Below are positions 33,102-45,155 of a DNA stretch of 64,000 nucleotides, piece after piece. Position 1 is the stretch's first letter; every line of letters starts with the position of its first letter. A program made the translations under genes and the position numbers. The notes under the pieces were generated by a model that saw only the letters and a list, made by a program, of their open reading frames with translations, did not search any database and was not told the DNA's origin. The stretch comes from Cunninghamia lanceolata (taxonomy: Eukaryota; Streptophyta; Pinopsida; Cupressales; Cupressaceae): positions 14,268,501 through 14,332,500 of the forward strand of contig BSBN01000254.1 in assembly GCA_027924645.1 (NCBI GenBank). Direction: 5' to 3'.

Positions 33102-34525
33102 ATGCTGCCTAGATCGAGGCGAGTGCGCTCATGCACCAGTGAGTCTGTTGAGATACATAACGAGTCATGAGTCAAGAGATAGGATCCGAAGGCATCGTAG
33201 GCACCTAATTTATGACCATAGATTCTTCAGGCACTACAGGCAGTTCTAGAGAGGTTACCACCAGCCATAGCCGAGCCATGTATTGAATTATGTGTTGAGC
33301 CATTTATTGAGCCACATGTTGAGCCACATGATGAGCCACATGATGAGCCACATGATGAGTCACGTATTGAGCCGCGTGTTGAGCCACGTGTTGAACTACG
33401 TGTTGAGCCACATGTCAAGCCACATGTGGAGATACCAACCACTAAAGCTAAGGAGATCGCTTCAGTGCTCAGAGCTCATAGTAGGAGTCCTCCATGTCAT
33501 GCAAGGCGTAAGGAGGGAGTGAGGATAGAGAAAATCTACTACGAGCCATTTGATTATGGATGGCAAGATGAGGTGGAGGTACCATTCAGAGGATGCAGAG
33601 ACCATGGGGACCCTATCAGGGATTTACTCAGACTAAATCCACCCACTTTTGCTAGGACTATAGAGGGAGTTGAGGCTGAGGCCTGGCTCATTAGTCTTGA
33701 TAGGTGCTTCACATTGCATCCCTATGGGAGCAATATGAAGGTATGAGTCATAGTGCACTTACTGCATGATGCAGCAACAACATGGAGGTGCACAGAGGAG
33801 CGTAAGCACTACTTCTTGTAGACACACTCACTTGGGACACATTCCTAGAGTGCTACAGGACTTGATATCTCTCAAAGCATTTTAGGCAGTGCAAGATTGA
33901 TGAGTTTCACGATCTGCAGCAGAGGGGTTCTACATTTGTACAATATGAGTGCAAGTTCATAGAGCTATCACATTATGCTACGTATTTACAGGATGAAAAG
34001 CTCCTGCTTAGTCATTTTATTAGAGGGCTTAATCCTAGTATCACGGGACCTGTTCCCATGTCGAACCCACAGATCATGAGTGAGGCTTCCAAGAAGGCAC
34101 TCATCGTAGAGGGGTTTATGGATGGAGTCACAGATCATGACCATAGTTCCAAGATTGTAGCCATCATTAGGATCAGGGATTCTGTAGGCCCCAAACCCCT
34201 CATAGGGGTAGTTTTAGTTTGGCACCACTACCTCCTAGACCTCCACAGTAGCAACAGTAGCATAGGCAGAGGTCTAGGCCATAGTAGAGGGTATAAGGGG
34301 GTCATAGTCACGGATGGCAACAACAGAGTCTACATAGAGATTAGTGACAATAGGCACCAGCTACGAGGCCATCTAGAACACACCAGTCCTTTAGAGTATC
34401 ATAGAGTTCCATGGGTTGACCTGGATAGTAGCAGTCTAGCAGGATACAGACATGATAGGTTCAAGCTTGGGGACTATGTTATGTGTATGGTGGTATGGGT
34501 CACTTAGCCAAAGAGTGCCCATAGG
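33102..34525 (+). pseudogene. E6 gag (Gypsy), broken
   Basis: Starts MLPRSRRVRSCTSESVE at ATG 33102. An in-frame 12-bp repeat array follows (33273-33428), then a gag core in the same frame: VEVPFRGCRDHGDP, LRLNPPTFARTIEGVEAEAW and LISLDRCFTLHP (up to 33746). After frameshifts, IDEFHDLQQRGSTFVQYECKFIEL and LLSHFIRGLNPSI are readable near 33896-34050. A knuckle CYVYGGMGHLAKECP near 34476-34520 has its second Cys changed to Tyr. Several stops. Would form the particle core. Confidence 0.83.
33273..33428 (+). repeat. 13 x 12-bp tandem repeat inside E6 gag
   Basis: Units of GAGCCACATGAT and variants, 13 copies, in frame with gag from ATG 33102, encoding Glu-Pro-(His/Arg/Cys)-(Val/Ile/Asp) tetrapeptides. 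Units 5-7 are identical, showing recent unit duplication. Confidence 0.9.
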
Positions 34526-34573
34526 GTTATACAATAGGGGGACAGCTTCATGCTAGAGGATCTAAGCAGATAG

Positions 34574-34876
34574 TTGGGGATGATTGGGGATGCCCCCATT
34601 TCTATTTTATTTGACTCTGGTGCTATAGATTCATTTATCTCTCCACCATTAGTGGAGCATTGCAGGCTGGTGGCCTTTAGGCAGGACGATAGGTGGGAGG
34701 TCAAGTTGGCCATAGGGGCCAAGATGGTAGTAGATGTAGTGGTTCATGATTGTGAGATAGCTTTGGGAGCCTTCACTACAGTAGCGAACCTTAGGGTTAT
34801 GCCCTTAGGATCTTATGGTGTGGTGTTAGGCATGGATTGGCTTGCAGCTCATAGAGCCAAGTTGGATTGTCACTGA
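34574..34876 (+). pseudogene. E6 aspartic protease (Gypsy)
   Basis: 100-residue open segment. ISILFDSGAIDSFISPPLVEH carries the intact DSGA active site at residues 14-17. Further on are VVVHDCEIALGAF and the GVVLGMDWLAAHRAKLDC end typical of chromovirus proteases. It would cleave the Gag-Pol polyprotein. It is joined to gag without a clear boundary. The downstream frame (34877-35025) still reads as polyprotein (HMISAQQLNHC..KGCKMFSITVSD) with stops, then breaks at an insertion. Confidence 0.88.
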
Positions 34877-35029
34877 AAGGCAATAGGATGCTTAGACAAC
34901 CATAGTACGACAGTAGAGATTTTGGTTATTCAGAAGGCCATAGTAGTTCACATGATCTCCGCTCAACAGCTTAATCACTGTATGTGGAAGGGTTGCAAGA
35001 TGTTTTCCATTACTGTCAGTGATAGGTGA

Positions 35030-36380
35030 TGAGTGCCAGGTAGTACCCATGATAATACACATTTCTACCTCTCTTCTTCTTCCTTCTTATTCCATTATCC
35101 TGATGACTACACCAAAGTAGATTGACAAGATTTGTTCTAATTATGTTAATGAGATGAATTACCTAAAATTATGATTTTTGATTGAAGGACTAATGTGTAT
35201 TAAATTAATGGAAATATGTAGAAATCCTCTCTTTTTGAATCTATAGGTTTAGGTGTTTAGACAAAGACAATTTTGAGCATCTCTGGAGGTGGTCCTAATA
35301 ATCTTTGGAGTTAATATAAGGATACCACATAGGTCTCCAATAATTTCCAATATGATTGAAGATATTTTGAGATAAGATGGTGAATCATCTCTGGAGCTAG
35401 ACTGAAGTTAAGAGCATATCTATGGAGCTGAACAAAAAGTCATAAGCATATCTCTGGAGCTGCAGATAGAAGCACACACCCCTAGAGCGTCCTTAATACA
35501 AATGCAGATTTCCAGCACCACTGCTAGTCAACACTTCTAGTGGTAATTGGGGTTCTCCAGATATTACTCAATTAGCACCTGTGTAATCGAATGAAGACCC
35601 TAGTTAACTGCTAGAAGTTTTATCTCTCTCTTTGATTTTACATGAGTTCTCAACAAACTGATTAAGTACCTATATTTTAGGGCCTTGCTACCCAGTTGTA
35701 TTTGAAACTAAGACTCAGATTTAGTGAGACTACTGTTTCACTCAAATCTATTTTAATTGCATGAATTTTTACTCTGTAGTTAAACAATTTGTAGAATAAG
35801 AGATTGATGCTATCTCATACATGAACTAGTAGTTAGGGTAAGTGATATCTCATCACTGGATTACATATAAATTTACAAAGTAGCAGCAAAAGAAGATAGA
35901 GGATGAATTATTATTATTGTAATCTCATTTTTTTCTAAATACAAAAGGATACTGATGGAATTAGACTAAAATATAATTGTGATATTATATTCTTGTGCTG
36001 ATTCATTGCCTTAGTCTTCAGTCCTAAGGGTGAGGAGCAAGGGCCCACTCCCACCACCAAGGCATAAGGCTAGTATTGTTTGTTTGTTATTCTGTTTAGG
36101 GAGATAGTTACTATTTTCTCGTACATAAAAGTATGTTTCAATTGTATGGATTAGTATAAATCTACATTAGCAATTCATTATTTCAGCTTTATATCTAGCA
36201 TTCCTAAAATTTATTTTCATAGCAGATAGATCAATAGCATTAGTTTCTTCAACCAGTAGAGATCATTAGAGTTAGTTAAATAGACTGGCAACTATAGGAC
36301 TCCTAATTACAGATAGCCAAGGACACAACCTTGGATTTGACACATGAAAATATGATTAAATGCTGAGGACCAATGACCCT
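35030..36380. other. unclassified ~1.35-kb insertion between protease and RT of E6
   Basis: Chromovirus polyprotein normally runs from KMFSITVSD directly into the acidic linker and DEHPILREFANVFPP. Here the two are separated by about 1.35 kb of unrelated sequence without ORFs. It contains four copies of a CTCTGGAG/CTATGGAG-type word (near 35279, 35389, 35421, 35453) and a T-rich stretch near 35930. I found no terminal inverted repeats or clear target duplication by eye. Possibly a decayed non-autonomous TE. Confidence 0.5.
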
Positions 36381-36384
36381 TGTC

Positions 36385-37770
36385 AAATGAGCCAGAGGAA
36401 TCATTAGATGAACATCCCATTTTGAGAGAGTTTGCCAATGTATTTCCACCTTAGTTGCTAGGGATGCAACCTTGCAGAGAGGTTGAATTTCACATTGACC
36501 TTGTACCAGATGCTGAGCTAGTGTCTCATCCACCTTATAGGATGACTACCCATGAGCTCACGGAGCTCAAGCTTTAGTTGGAGTAGTTGCTCGAGAAGGG
36601 GCACATCTGACCTAGCATCTCACCTTGGGGCGCACCGATCATCTTCATGAAAAAGAAGGATGGGTCTCTTTGTCTTTGGATGGACTATAGCTAGCTTAAT
36701 AAGGTGATGGTGAAGAACTGTTATCCTTTGCCTCAGACAAATGATTTATTTGATCAGATGCAGGGATCCAGGGTGTTCTCTAAGATTGACCTAAAGTTTG
36801 AATATCATTAGTTGCACATTTTAGAGGTGGATATCTATAAGACCACCTTTGGGACTCGCCACAGTCACTATGAGTTCACCACGGTGCCCTTCAGATTGAC
36901 GAACACCCCTGCAGTGTTTATGAGTCTCATGGACAGGGTGTTCCACACCTATTTGGATTGGTTCATGATTATATTCTTAGATGATATATTGATTTATTCA
37001 TGGACCAAGGAGGACAATGAGGAGCACTTATGCCAGGTTTTGTAGTGTTTGAGAGAGCAGTACCTATATGGCAACTTGGTGAAGTGTGCCTTTTTCAAAT
37101 CTAAGGTATAATATTTGTGACACACCCTATCTAGTGATGGTATATCCATAGATCCATCAAAGATTAGGGCTATTACAGATTGGCCAGCACCCACCAGCAT
37201 TACAAAGGTTAGGAGTTTCATGGGACTAGCTAGGTATTATCACATATTTGTGGAGGACTTCTCCAAGATAGCACATCCCATCACTTCCCTTCAGTAGAAA
37301 GGGAAGAGTTTCACATGGACAGAGAAGTGTGAGAGGGCCTTTGGGGTCCTCAAGGAGCATCTCACTAGTGCTCCTATCTTAGCAGTACCTGATCTAGTAG
37401 CTGACTTCATGGTTTGCACATATGCTTCATTAGAGGGATTATGAGTTGTACTAATGTAGGAAGCTCGAGTGATCACCTATGAGTCACAAAATCTCAAGAC
37501 CCATGAGATGAACTACCCCACACATGACTTGGAGCTTTGGTAGTTCACACTCTTGTTCGATGGAGGCAATTTCTATCAGGATGTCATTTTGAGCTACACT
37601 CAGACCATCATAGTCTATAGTATATACTCATATAGCTGAATCTAAATGCCCATCAATGGCATTGGACGGAGTTCCTTTGGGAGTATGAATTTCATGTACA
37701 CTACATCAAAGGGAAGGAGAACATGGTTGGTGATGCATTGAGTCAGAGGCACCACGAGATCCTGACCTTG
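36385..37770 (+). pseudogene. E6 reverse transcriptase and RNase H (Gypsy), broken
   Basis: RT is readable from DEHPILREFANVFPP through [36 protein letters not shown], the open segment 36812-37045 (YKTTFGTRHSHYEFTTVPF, FLDDILIYS = catalytic DD pair), and VRSFMGLARYYHIFVEDF. RNase H follows: FTWTEKCERAFGVLKEHL, VCTYASLEGL (usually D-A-S) and ENMVGDALSQRHHE near 37720. About a dozen in-frame stops, many of them TAG where CAG or TGG is expected, so dead. Confidence 0.88.
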
Positions 37771-37869
37771 ACATTGGGTGTAGACTTGAGAGGACGCATA
37801 TTATAGCATCTGCCATAGGACAAGTGGTTTCTTGAGGTACAGTAGGAGATCCAGTCATAGAGGGCCCTT

Positions 37870-39203
37870 ATGGGAAAGTTTGCAAGTTATTCTATAGAGG
37901 CAGATGGGCTCCTTAGACATCGACAATGCATCTATGTACCCCATGTAGGTGATCTACATACCATAGTTTTATTAGAGGATCATAGAGCACCCTATGCATC
38001 ACACCCAGGGGTGAAGAAGATGCATGTCAATTTGTGATAGCTGTATCACTGGGAAGGCATGAGATGGGATATTGTAGAGTTCATTGCTCGATGCCTTGAG
38101 TGCCAGAGAGTCAAGGATAAGCATCAGCATCCAGCAGGGCTTTTGTATCCTCATGAGATACTGAAGTGGAAATGGAATACCATTTCCATGGATTTTATAG
38201 TTGGTCTACCTATATCATCTCATCGCCATGATGCCTTCATGGTGACAGTTGACAAGTTGACCAAGGTGGCGCACTTCTCATCAGAATGCATGATATACAA
38301 TGCACTTGCAATGGCGAGGGTCTTCTTGGATGATATTGTAATATTACATGTGGTACCTCACCATATTATATCTAACAGGGACTCAATTTTTGCATTAGCC
38401 TTCTAGAGGCAATTGCAGTAGGTGTTGGGCACTTAGTTCAACTTTAATTCAACCTATCACCTCGAGACAGATGGCCAGACAGAGAGGGTGAACTAGGTGT
38501 TAGAAGATATACTCTGCATGTATGTGATGGACCACCAGTATTGATGGGTGGAGTATCTATATCTGGTTGAGTTTGCCTACAATAATGGGCATCATAGCTT
38601 GTTGGGTATGCCTCCCTATCAGGCCTTGTATGACAGAGCTTCTAGGACTCCATTGAGTTGGGACTGCATATAGGATAGGGTTTCTATTGGGTCAGAGCTA
38701 ATGCAGGATATGGAGAAATAGGTGACCTTGATTAGATAGAGACTACAGAAGGCACAAGATTGACAAAAGAAGTATGTCGATGCCAAGAGATTGGATCAAA
38801 GCTTCTTAGTTGGTGAGATAGTTTTCTTGAGACTGTGGCCACATAAGAGTCCAATCTATTATGGAAAGGGATCTAAGCTTACACTGAGATTTGTTGGGCC
38901 TTTCAAGATTATGGAACGGATAAGACCCATAGCCTACCATCTAGCCTTGCCACCTAGCTTGTCGTGCATCCACGATGTGTTCCATGTGTCTATTTTGTGA
39001 TGCTATATATCTAATTTGTCTCATGTCTTGGACTAGAGTGCCTTACAGGTAGAGGTGAATGGACAGTTGGCTTTGGAGCTAATTTGCATATTGGCTCATT
39101 GGACGCTGGGCCTTTGAGGTTGAGAATTGGACTAGGTTAGGGTTCAGTGGGATATATATGATGAGGTCATAACTACATGGGAGGATGCAACTAGATTGAG
39201 GAC
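37870..39203 (+). pseudogene. E6 integrase with chromodomain-like tail (Gypsy)
   Basis: Zinc-finger part: DHRAPYASHPGVKKMH then CLECQRVKDKHQHPAGLL (HHCC). Core: ISMDFIVGLP (first Asp, codon at 38191), IISNRDSIF (second Asp, about 38380) and LETDGQTERVN (Glu, about 38480). C-terminal part: LVGEIVFLRLWPHKSPI, KLTLRFVGPFKIMERI and HDVFHVSIL. After that a decayed chromodomain-like tail reads VQWDIYDEVITTWEDATRLR, which in chromoviruses targets integration to chromatin marks (family knowledge). The frame is cut by E7 at 39209 and its last few codons resume after it at 46687. Confidence 0.87.
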
Positions 39204-39208
39204 ACTTT
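39204..39208. repeat. E7 target site duplication, left (ACTTT)
   Basis: ACTTT here and at 46682-46686 directly flank the E7 LTR ends. Confidence 0.92.
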
Positions 39209-40734
39209 TGTTGCAAGTATGTGCCTAATGGGTGTTGTCATTGGTGTCAACTGTATCCTATTCTACTACTTGTTTGGAAACTTTATATGTTGAGAATATT
39301 GAGAAAATTGGCCTCTCTAGAAGAATCAAGTGAGTTACAGTGAGGTGTAGTGTAGATAGTGAGTTGTATGCTGAAGAACGGTCTGATAGATTGCTCCGCA
39401 TTTCCTTCTGCTTAAAGATCTTGGTCCATGTATTGGAAGTTATTTGAAGGGATATTTGAAGATGCTAAATCATGAGTTCAAGCTTTCGGTGTGAAGATTT
39501 GAGAGAGATGCATTGACTAGAGTAAAACCTACTCTTTTTGATTATTCTCTAGTGACAAGAAGAAAGTGTTTTGCTCCACATTCCTTTGCAATAAAGTATT
39601 TTGCTCTATGGTCCTAAAGGGAAGTCTCAGATGATGATAAGTGCCTACAATTGTAGCGGTTCATGTTTTGGTGGTTTGCAAGCTATCTTTCTTTTATGAC
39701 AATTGAAGATAGTGAAGTTCATATGTTTCGATGTGAAGATTCCTATGATTAAAGTGGTTAAGGTTTGTGCAGTTGCTCTTAATGATTATAATGTGCTTGT
39801 GGATGTCTCCTGATCATGTTCCTATATTGACATTGGTCTGTATTAAGGAATTGTGATTGTGTTTGAAGATTGTTTCTAGAAAACATAGTGTGTAACCAGT
39901 CTTAGCTGACTTGGTTAATTCCAGTAATTACAGAGATCCCTAGAAGATTATGGAAGTGTGTTGTAGTGTGAAAGATTGTGTTTGAGTCCCAGCTAAGGCA
40001 TAACATGATCCACATACACTTTTACTTTATTTCCTTTTCATAATGTTGTAATAGGTCAAGACCTATTTTGTAAATGTTTGTAATTCCAACCTTGGAGATT
40101 GTTCCAATGGTTGATGATTGTAATGCCGACCTTGATGATCATTCCAAGGTTGATGAAGTGTATAAATATTTGTAGTTGAGTCATTGAAAAGTGATCTTGG
40201 TGCAGAAATGGGAAGATAAGGAAAGAGGTGTAAGGGGATAACAGAGCAGAGGAACTATTGTGCTTCAATGTATCAATCTTAGACATAAAGAAGATGTTGA
40301 TCGTGGCAGTGAGCCACTAGTAGGGTTTAATAGTCCTCAGGGTTTAACAACCCTCAGGGTTTAATAGCCCTTATAGTAATCTTTCTAGGTGTAGGGTTGA
40401 GGCAGTGAGCCTGCTAGACCTATCTATACTTCATGGTAGTGAGCCAATGTGTTTTGGGCCCATGGAGTGACCAAGCCTAAACATCATTTTTCAAAGATTG
40501 CAATATATTTTGACAGCTAATCCTCTCCATGGTTTTTTCCCACCTTGGGGTTTTCCATGTAAATCTAGTGTCTCTTGTGTTTAATGTTGCATCTATGATT
40601 AAGTTTCTAATTTCATGCTTTCATTGTTAAATCATAATAATTATGGATGAGTGATTAATGTTTAAGTGGAGAAGTGATTGACTTTTTGTGACAACTGATT
40701 CACCCTCCTCTCAGTTGTTTGGCACATATCAACA
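39209..40734 (+). repeat. E7 5' LTR
   Basis: 1526 bp, TGTTGCAAGTATG...CACATATCAACA. TATA-like box at 40161. Aligned with 45156-46681. Confidence 0.93.
40161..40170 (+). promoter_or_regulatory. TATA-like box in E7 5' LTR
   Basis: TATAAATATT, conserved at 46108-46117 in the 3' LTR within the same GATGAAGTG context. Confidence 0.55.
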
Positions 40735-40736
40735 AT

Positions 40737-40748
40737 TGGTATCAATGC
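40737..40748 (+). promoter_or_regulatory. E7 primer-binding site, degenerate
   Basis: TGGTATCAATGC, two mismatches from TGGTATCAGAGC, two bases after the LTR end. The mutation would weaken tRNA priming. Confidence 0.8.
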
Positions 40749-40792
40749 CAAGTTCCTCAGAAGAAAGTCTAACAGCTTAAGGAAGATCCAAA

Positions 40793-41600
40793 ATGTCTTA
40801 TAAGAAGGAAGTGCCACATTTTTATGGGACGAATTATTCTCTTTGGAAAGCATAAATGAAAAGACATCTTCTTTGTCTCGGTTACAAAGTATGAAAAGAT
40901 GCAGAAACAAAATACACCATGCCTCAAAATGGTTTGATGACTTAAGATGAAATCAAAGAATATGAGATGGATGTTAAAGAAGAGGATGCTCTACTAAGTT
41001 TATTAAATGACTCAATACTGACGAAAGTTGTGGATCTTGAAACTGCAAATGAGGTATGGGAGAAGCTGAAAAATCTATATGAAGGAGACGATTCTATGAA
41101 GGAGGCCAAGCTACAAAGTCTGAAAGTGAAATATGAAAGTTTGAAGATGAATGAAGATGAAAACATAATAGCCTTTATGTAGAGAGTTGATGAACTTGTC
41201 GCTGGGATAAAAAGGTATGGGGGGAACTCTAGGTGGTAAGGAAATTGTGATGAAAATTCTCATATCACTACCAAATCCTACAGTCACAAGGTAGCTGCAA
41301 TTGAAGAGTTTATCCAAGTAAAAACTATTGACATAGATCAGTTACTTGGTAAGCTTACCACCTTTGAAATGAGAGAGTTTGGAAATGCCCTACCAAAAGT
41401 CAAGACTACCTTCAAAGCTAGTACTTCTAAGAAAAGTTCTAGATAAGAAAAGTACAAGGTTGAATCTGATGATGAGTTTGATGAAATTGAAGCCAACTTT
41501 GTGGATAGACTGCAAAGAGGATCCGGTAAGTTTAAAGGAAATTACATTTCATATGTTTTTCCTATTGTAAAGTAGGTCATTTTTCTTCCAGATGTCCTGA
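40793..41600 (+). pseudogene. E7 gag (UBN2/Copia type), broken
   Basis: Starts MSYKKEVPHFYGTNYSLWKA at ATG 40793, the usual Copia gag opening. The open segment 40967-41182 has MDVKEEDALLSLLNDSIL, ANEVWEKLKNLYEGDDSM and LQSLKVKYESLKMNEDENI. Later segments show AAIEEFIQ and LLGKLTTFEMREFGNA. The knuckle near 41548-41590 (CFSYCKVGHFSSRC) has shifted Cys spacing. Stops at about 40855 and 41180 and frameshifts inactivate it. Confidence 0.85.
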
Positions 41601-41815
41601 AAGAATTGAAAGAAATAGAAAAAGATATGAGAATAGGTCTAGGACCCAAAAGAAATGTTATTATGTTGAAGAATTTGATGATGAAGGAGTATCAGATAAT
41701 GGTGAACCAGATAATGCTATTACTTCTGGAAATGAATGCTTGTTTATTGCTATTAAGGATGATCCTATGTCTACTAGTCCTACTAGCTGTGTGAAGGAAG
41801 AAAAACTAGTGGAAA

Positions 41816-42215
41816 GTGCTTTGGTTGCTCAAGTCATTAAAGATAACCTGTGAATCAGTTATTGATAGTGGCTGCTCTCACCACATGATTGGTGACAAAA
41901 GTAAGTTAGTGAGTTTGGTAAGATATGATGGTGGACTGGTTAGGTTTGGAGATGAAATACTGGGAAATATTTGTGGAAAAGAATCTATTTCTTTGGATGG
42001 CAAGCATAATACTGAAGATGTCTTGTATGTGAAGGGATTATAGCACAATCTTTTGAGTGTGGGTCAGATGTGTGATAAAGGCTATGATTTAAGCTTCAAG
42101 GACAATGGATGCAAGATCAAGGAAAGCTCTGGAACAATCACTGCAACTGGTATGAAGACTAGAGGTAATATCTATCACTTGAAAGGAACTAATAACTATT
42201 GTTTGTTGGCTCAAA
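41816..42215 (+). pseudogene. E7 protease (Copia)
   Basis: CESVIDSGCSHHMIGDKSKL keeps the DSG active site that E1 has lost. GLVRFGDEILGNICGKESI and EDVLYVKGL follow, then after a TAG near 42041 HNLLSVGQMCDKGYDLSF. It would process the polyprotein. It lies directly upstream of the pre-integrase domain in a single region. Confidence 0.87.
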
Positions 42216-43140
42216 CTGATGAGAGTTGGCTATGGCATAGAAGGTTGTGTCACATAAATTTTGATAAAATTATGAAGATAAGTACTATACAGGTTGTTAG
42301 AGATTTGCCTAAGCTTGTGAAGCCTGCTAATCCCATTTGCAAGGAGTGTCAATTTGGGAAACAAACAAGAACAAGTTTCAAAAGCAAGGACCAATCAATT
42401 GATGGATTACTTGAATTAGTGCATACAAATTTGTGTGGACCTACTAGAGTAAGAAGTTTGCAAGGAGACATGTATTTCATTTTGCTTATTGATGATTATT
42501 CTAGAATGACTTGGGTTACCTTTTTGAAAGAAAAAGTTGAAGCTCTAGATAAGTTCAAGGCATTTAAAGCAATGGTTGAAAATGAGATGGATTTGAAGAT
42601 CAAATGTTTGAGGTCTGATAGAGGAGGAGAGTTCACATTAAATGAATTCAATTTCTTTTGTGAAGAACATTGAATAAAGAGACAATTATCTACACCTAGA
42701 ACTCCACAACAAAATGGAGTTGTTGAAAGGAAAAATACAATAGTTCAAGAAGTTGCTAGAACCATGACGAAGGAAGATGATCTTCTAAAAGCATATTGGA
42801 GAGAGGTAATTCCCACCACTGTATAAATCCTAAATAGAGTCCAAGTAAAAATTAACACTTCTAAGAATCTTTATGAATTGTGGTATGGTAATATTCCTAC
42901 TATGAAATATCTCAAAGTTTTTGGTAGATAATGTTATATAAAAAGAGAAGAAGATTTAGGCAAGTTTGATGCTAGGTGTTATGAAGGAATCTTCCTTGGT
43001 TACTCCACCAAGAGCAAAGCCTACTGGTACTATAATAAGAGGCTGAATAAGATCATTGAAATTGCAAATGTTAAAGTTGATGAAAGCAAGGAAAGGTATC
43101 TAGAATTAGGTGGCTATGAATATGATGCTTTAGAAGTAGT
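42216..43140 (+). pseudogene. E7 pre-integrase and integrase (Copia)
   Basis: LWHRRLCHINFDKI and CKECQFGKQTR form the zinc-binding pre-integrase. Core: LLIDDYSRMTWVTFLKEK (first Asp), KCLRSDRGGEFTLNEF (second Asp intact, unlike E1) and PRTPQQNGVVERKN (Glu). C-terminal part: KVFGR, CYIKREEDLGKFDAR and GIFLGYSTKSKAYWYYN. In-frame stops occur after EEH (42672), in TTV-ILNRV and in FGR-CYI. This is a better-preserved catalytic triad than E1. Confidence 0.9.
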
Positions 43141-44190
43141 GCAGCATGAAGACAACTTAGATGAAGAGGAACAAGCTCTAATAAGTGCTACCAAAACTCC
43201 AAGGTATGTAAAACTTAATCATTCTAAAGATCAAATCATAGGAGATAAGAGAAAATGGATCTTAACTAGAAGAAAAGATATAGAGGAACAAGTAAATTTC
43301 TATTTGATTTCCGAGATTGAACCTAAAACCGTAAATGAGGCTTGTAATGATGAGAATTGGGTAAAGGCTATGAAAGAAAAACTGATGCAGATAGAGAAGA
43401 ACCAGACCTAGGATCTCTTTCCCAGACCAATAGATAAAAATGTTATTGGCACTAAGTGGGTCTTCATAAACAAGATGAATGAGAATGGTGAAGTGGTAAG
43501 AAACAAAGCAAGGCTGGTATGCAAATGATACTCTCAAGTTGAATGAATAGACTTTGAAGAAATATTTGCTCTAGTGGCCAGGATTGAAGTAATAAGATTT
43601 TTTTTGACTTTGGTAGCCTACAAAGACTTCAAGGTATACCAAATGGATGTGAAATTTGCTTTCTTAAATGGACATTTGGAAGAAGTCCATATTGAACAAC
43701 TAGAAGGGTTCCAACTATTAGATCAAGGTGACATGGTATGCAGATTGAAGAAGACATTGTATGGATTAAAACAAGCCCCCAAGGCATGGTATGTATAGTT
43801 GGTAGGTATTTGATACAGATAGGGTTTAGTAAAGGTACTACTGACATCAATCTCTACTTCAAGATCAATGATGAACAAATCCTAACTGTTGCAGTCTTTG
43901 TTGATGATATTATTTTTGGAGGTAATGAAGGAATGTGTATGGTCTTTTCTAGAGAAATGCAAGGTGAATTTAAAATGTCCATGTTTGGTGAGATGAATTT
44001 CTTTTTAGGTATGCAAATCAATCAATCAGATAAAGGTATCTTCATCTCTCTGTCTAAGTATGTGAAAGAGTTGTTAAAGAAATTTGGAATGAAAGACTCT
44101 AAACCAGTTTGCACACCCATGATAATTGGTTATAATTTGAGTAAAGATGATAACTCACCCATGGTAGACTAGAAAAGGTACAAATCTATG
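43141..44190 (+). pseudogene. E7 reverse transcriptase (Copia)
   Basis: [56 protein letters not shown] (catalytic Asp), [17 protein letters not shown], then 43738-44172 with VAVFVDDIIFGGNEGM (catalytic DD), MNFFLGMQINQSDKGIF and YVKELLKKFGMKDSK. At least two frameshifts and three stops. Same architecture as E1. Confidence 0.92.
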
Positions 44191-44849
44191 ATTGGAGGAT
44201 TACTTTATCTAACTCAAACTAGACCTGACATAATGGATACAATTTCTCTTGTAGTGAGATTTCAAGCAGAACCCAAGGAATCTCATGTGATGGTAGTCAA
44301 GAGAATTCTAAGATATTTGAAAGGCAAAATGGATTATGGTTTGTGGTATCCTAAGGTCAATGATTTTAGTCTAAGTACATACATTGATGCAAATTGAGCT
44401 AGAGATGTGGATGACAACAAAAGTACAAGTAGACGTGCATTCTTCCTGGGTAAAAGGTTGGTATCTTGGTTGAGCAAGAACATGATTCAATATCCTTGTC
44501 TAGTATAGAAGCAAAATACATTGTAGCAACATGCATTTGCACTCAAGTGTTATGGATGGAGTAGACTTTGAAGGACAACAGAGTTGTGTATGAAGATCCA
44601 ATTGTAATATTTTGTAACAACAAAAGTTCCATAAACATATTAAAGAATTCAGTGATGCATTCAAGGACAAAGCACATATCCATTAGGTATCAGTTTATAA
44701 GAGAAAAGGTGATAGAAAATGAAGTCAAGTTGAAGTATGTTTCTACAAAAGATTAGATTGTAAATATTTTCACCAAACCTCTACCTAAGGATATTTTTGA
44801 GTATCTCAGAGAAAAGTTAGGGGTTATCACCCCTCCTACTCTAAACTAA
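44191..44849 (+). pseudogene. E7 RNase H (Copia)
   Basis: GGLLYLTQTRPDIMDTI connection, then YIDANXARDVDDNKSTSR, with the usual D-A-D-W degraded. Then VIFCNNKSSINILKN, where Asn replaces the catalytic Asp of the CDN motif, and SRTKHISIRYQFIREKV, ending IFTKPLPKDIFEYLREKLG with a natural stop TAA at 44847. Broken by stops. Confidence 0.88.
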
Positions 44850-45155
44850 GATGTACAAGAGTGCATTAGTCTGGTGGTGCTCAGATCTCTACATCAAGAT
44901 CTAGATTGATGCTTTTTAGGGCTACTTCTCAGGGGGAGTAGTCAGGAGGAAAGAGTTTAGAAGAAAGATTGGATTAGAGTAGAAGAGTGCAAGTATTTAC
45001 CCTTTTCCATTGATGTCCAAGTGGAAGAGAAGTCATGTGAAAAACTCAGGCAAACAAGGAGTGCAAATGTGTAAAGAGAAAGGGGGAGAACCTTGTCTTG
45101 ATGGTTGTCATAATTTTTCACATCATATGTTGCCATTAATGACAAAGGTAGATAT
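44850..45155 (+). other. E7 3' untranslated region and decayed PPT
   Basis: Contains AGGGGGAGTAG near 44933 and AAAGGGGGAGAA near 45080 as PPT-like runs. The site next to the 3' LTR reads GACAAAGGTAGATA (45141-45154), a mutated version of the GACAAAGGGGGAGATT of E1. No coding sequence. Confidence 0.65.

Noticed and set aside
33227..33442. Minus-strand Gly-Ser-Thr/Cys repeat ORF
   Set aside because: It is the antisense of the 12-bp repeat in E6 gag. The plus-strand frame is continuous with gag.
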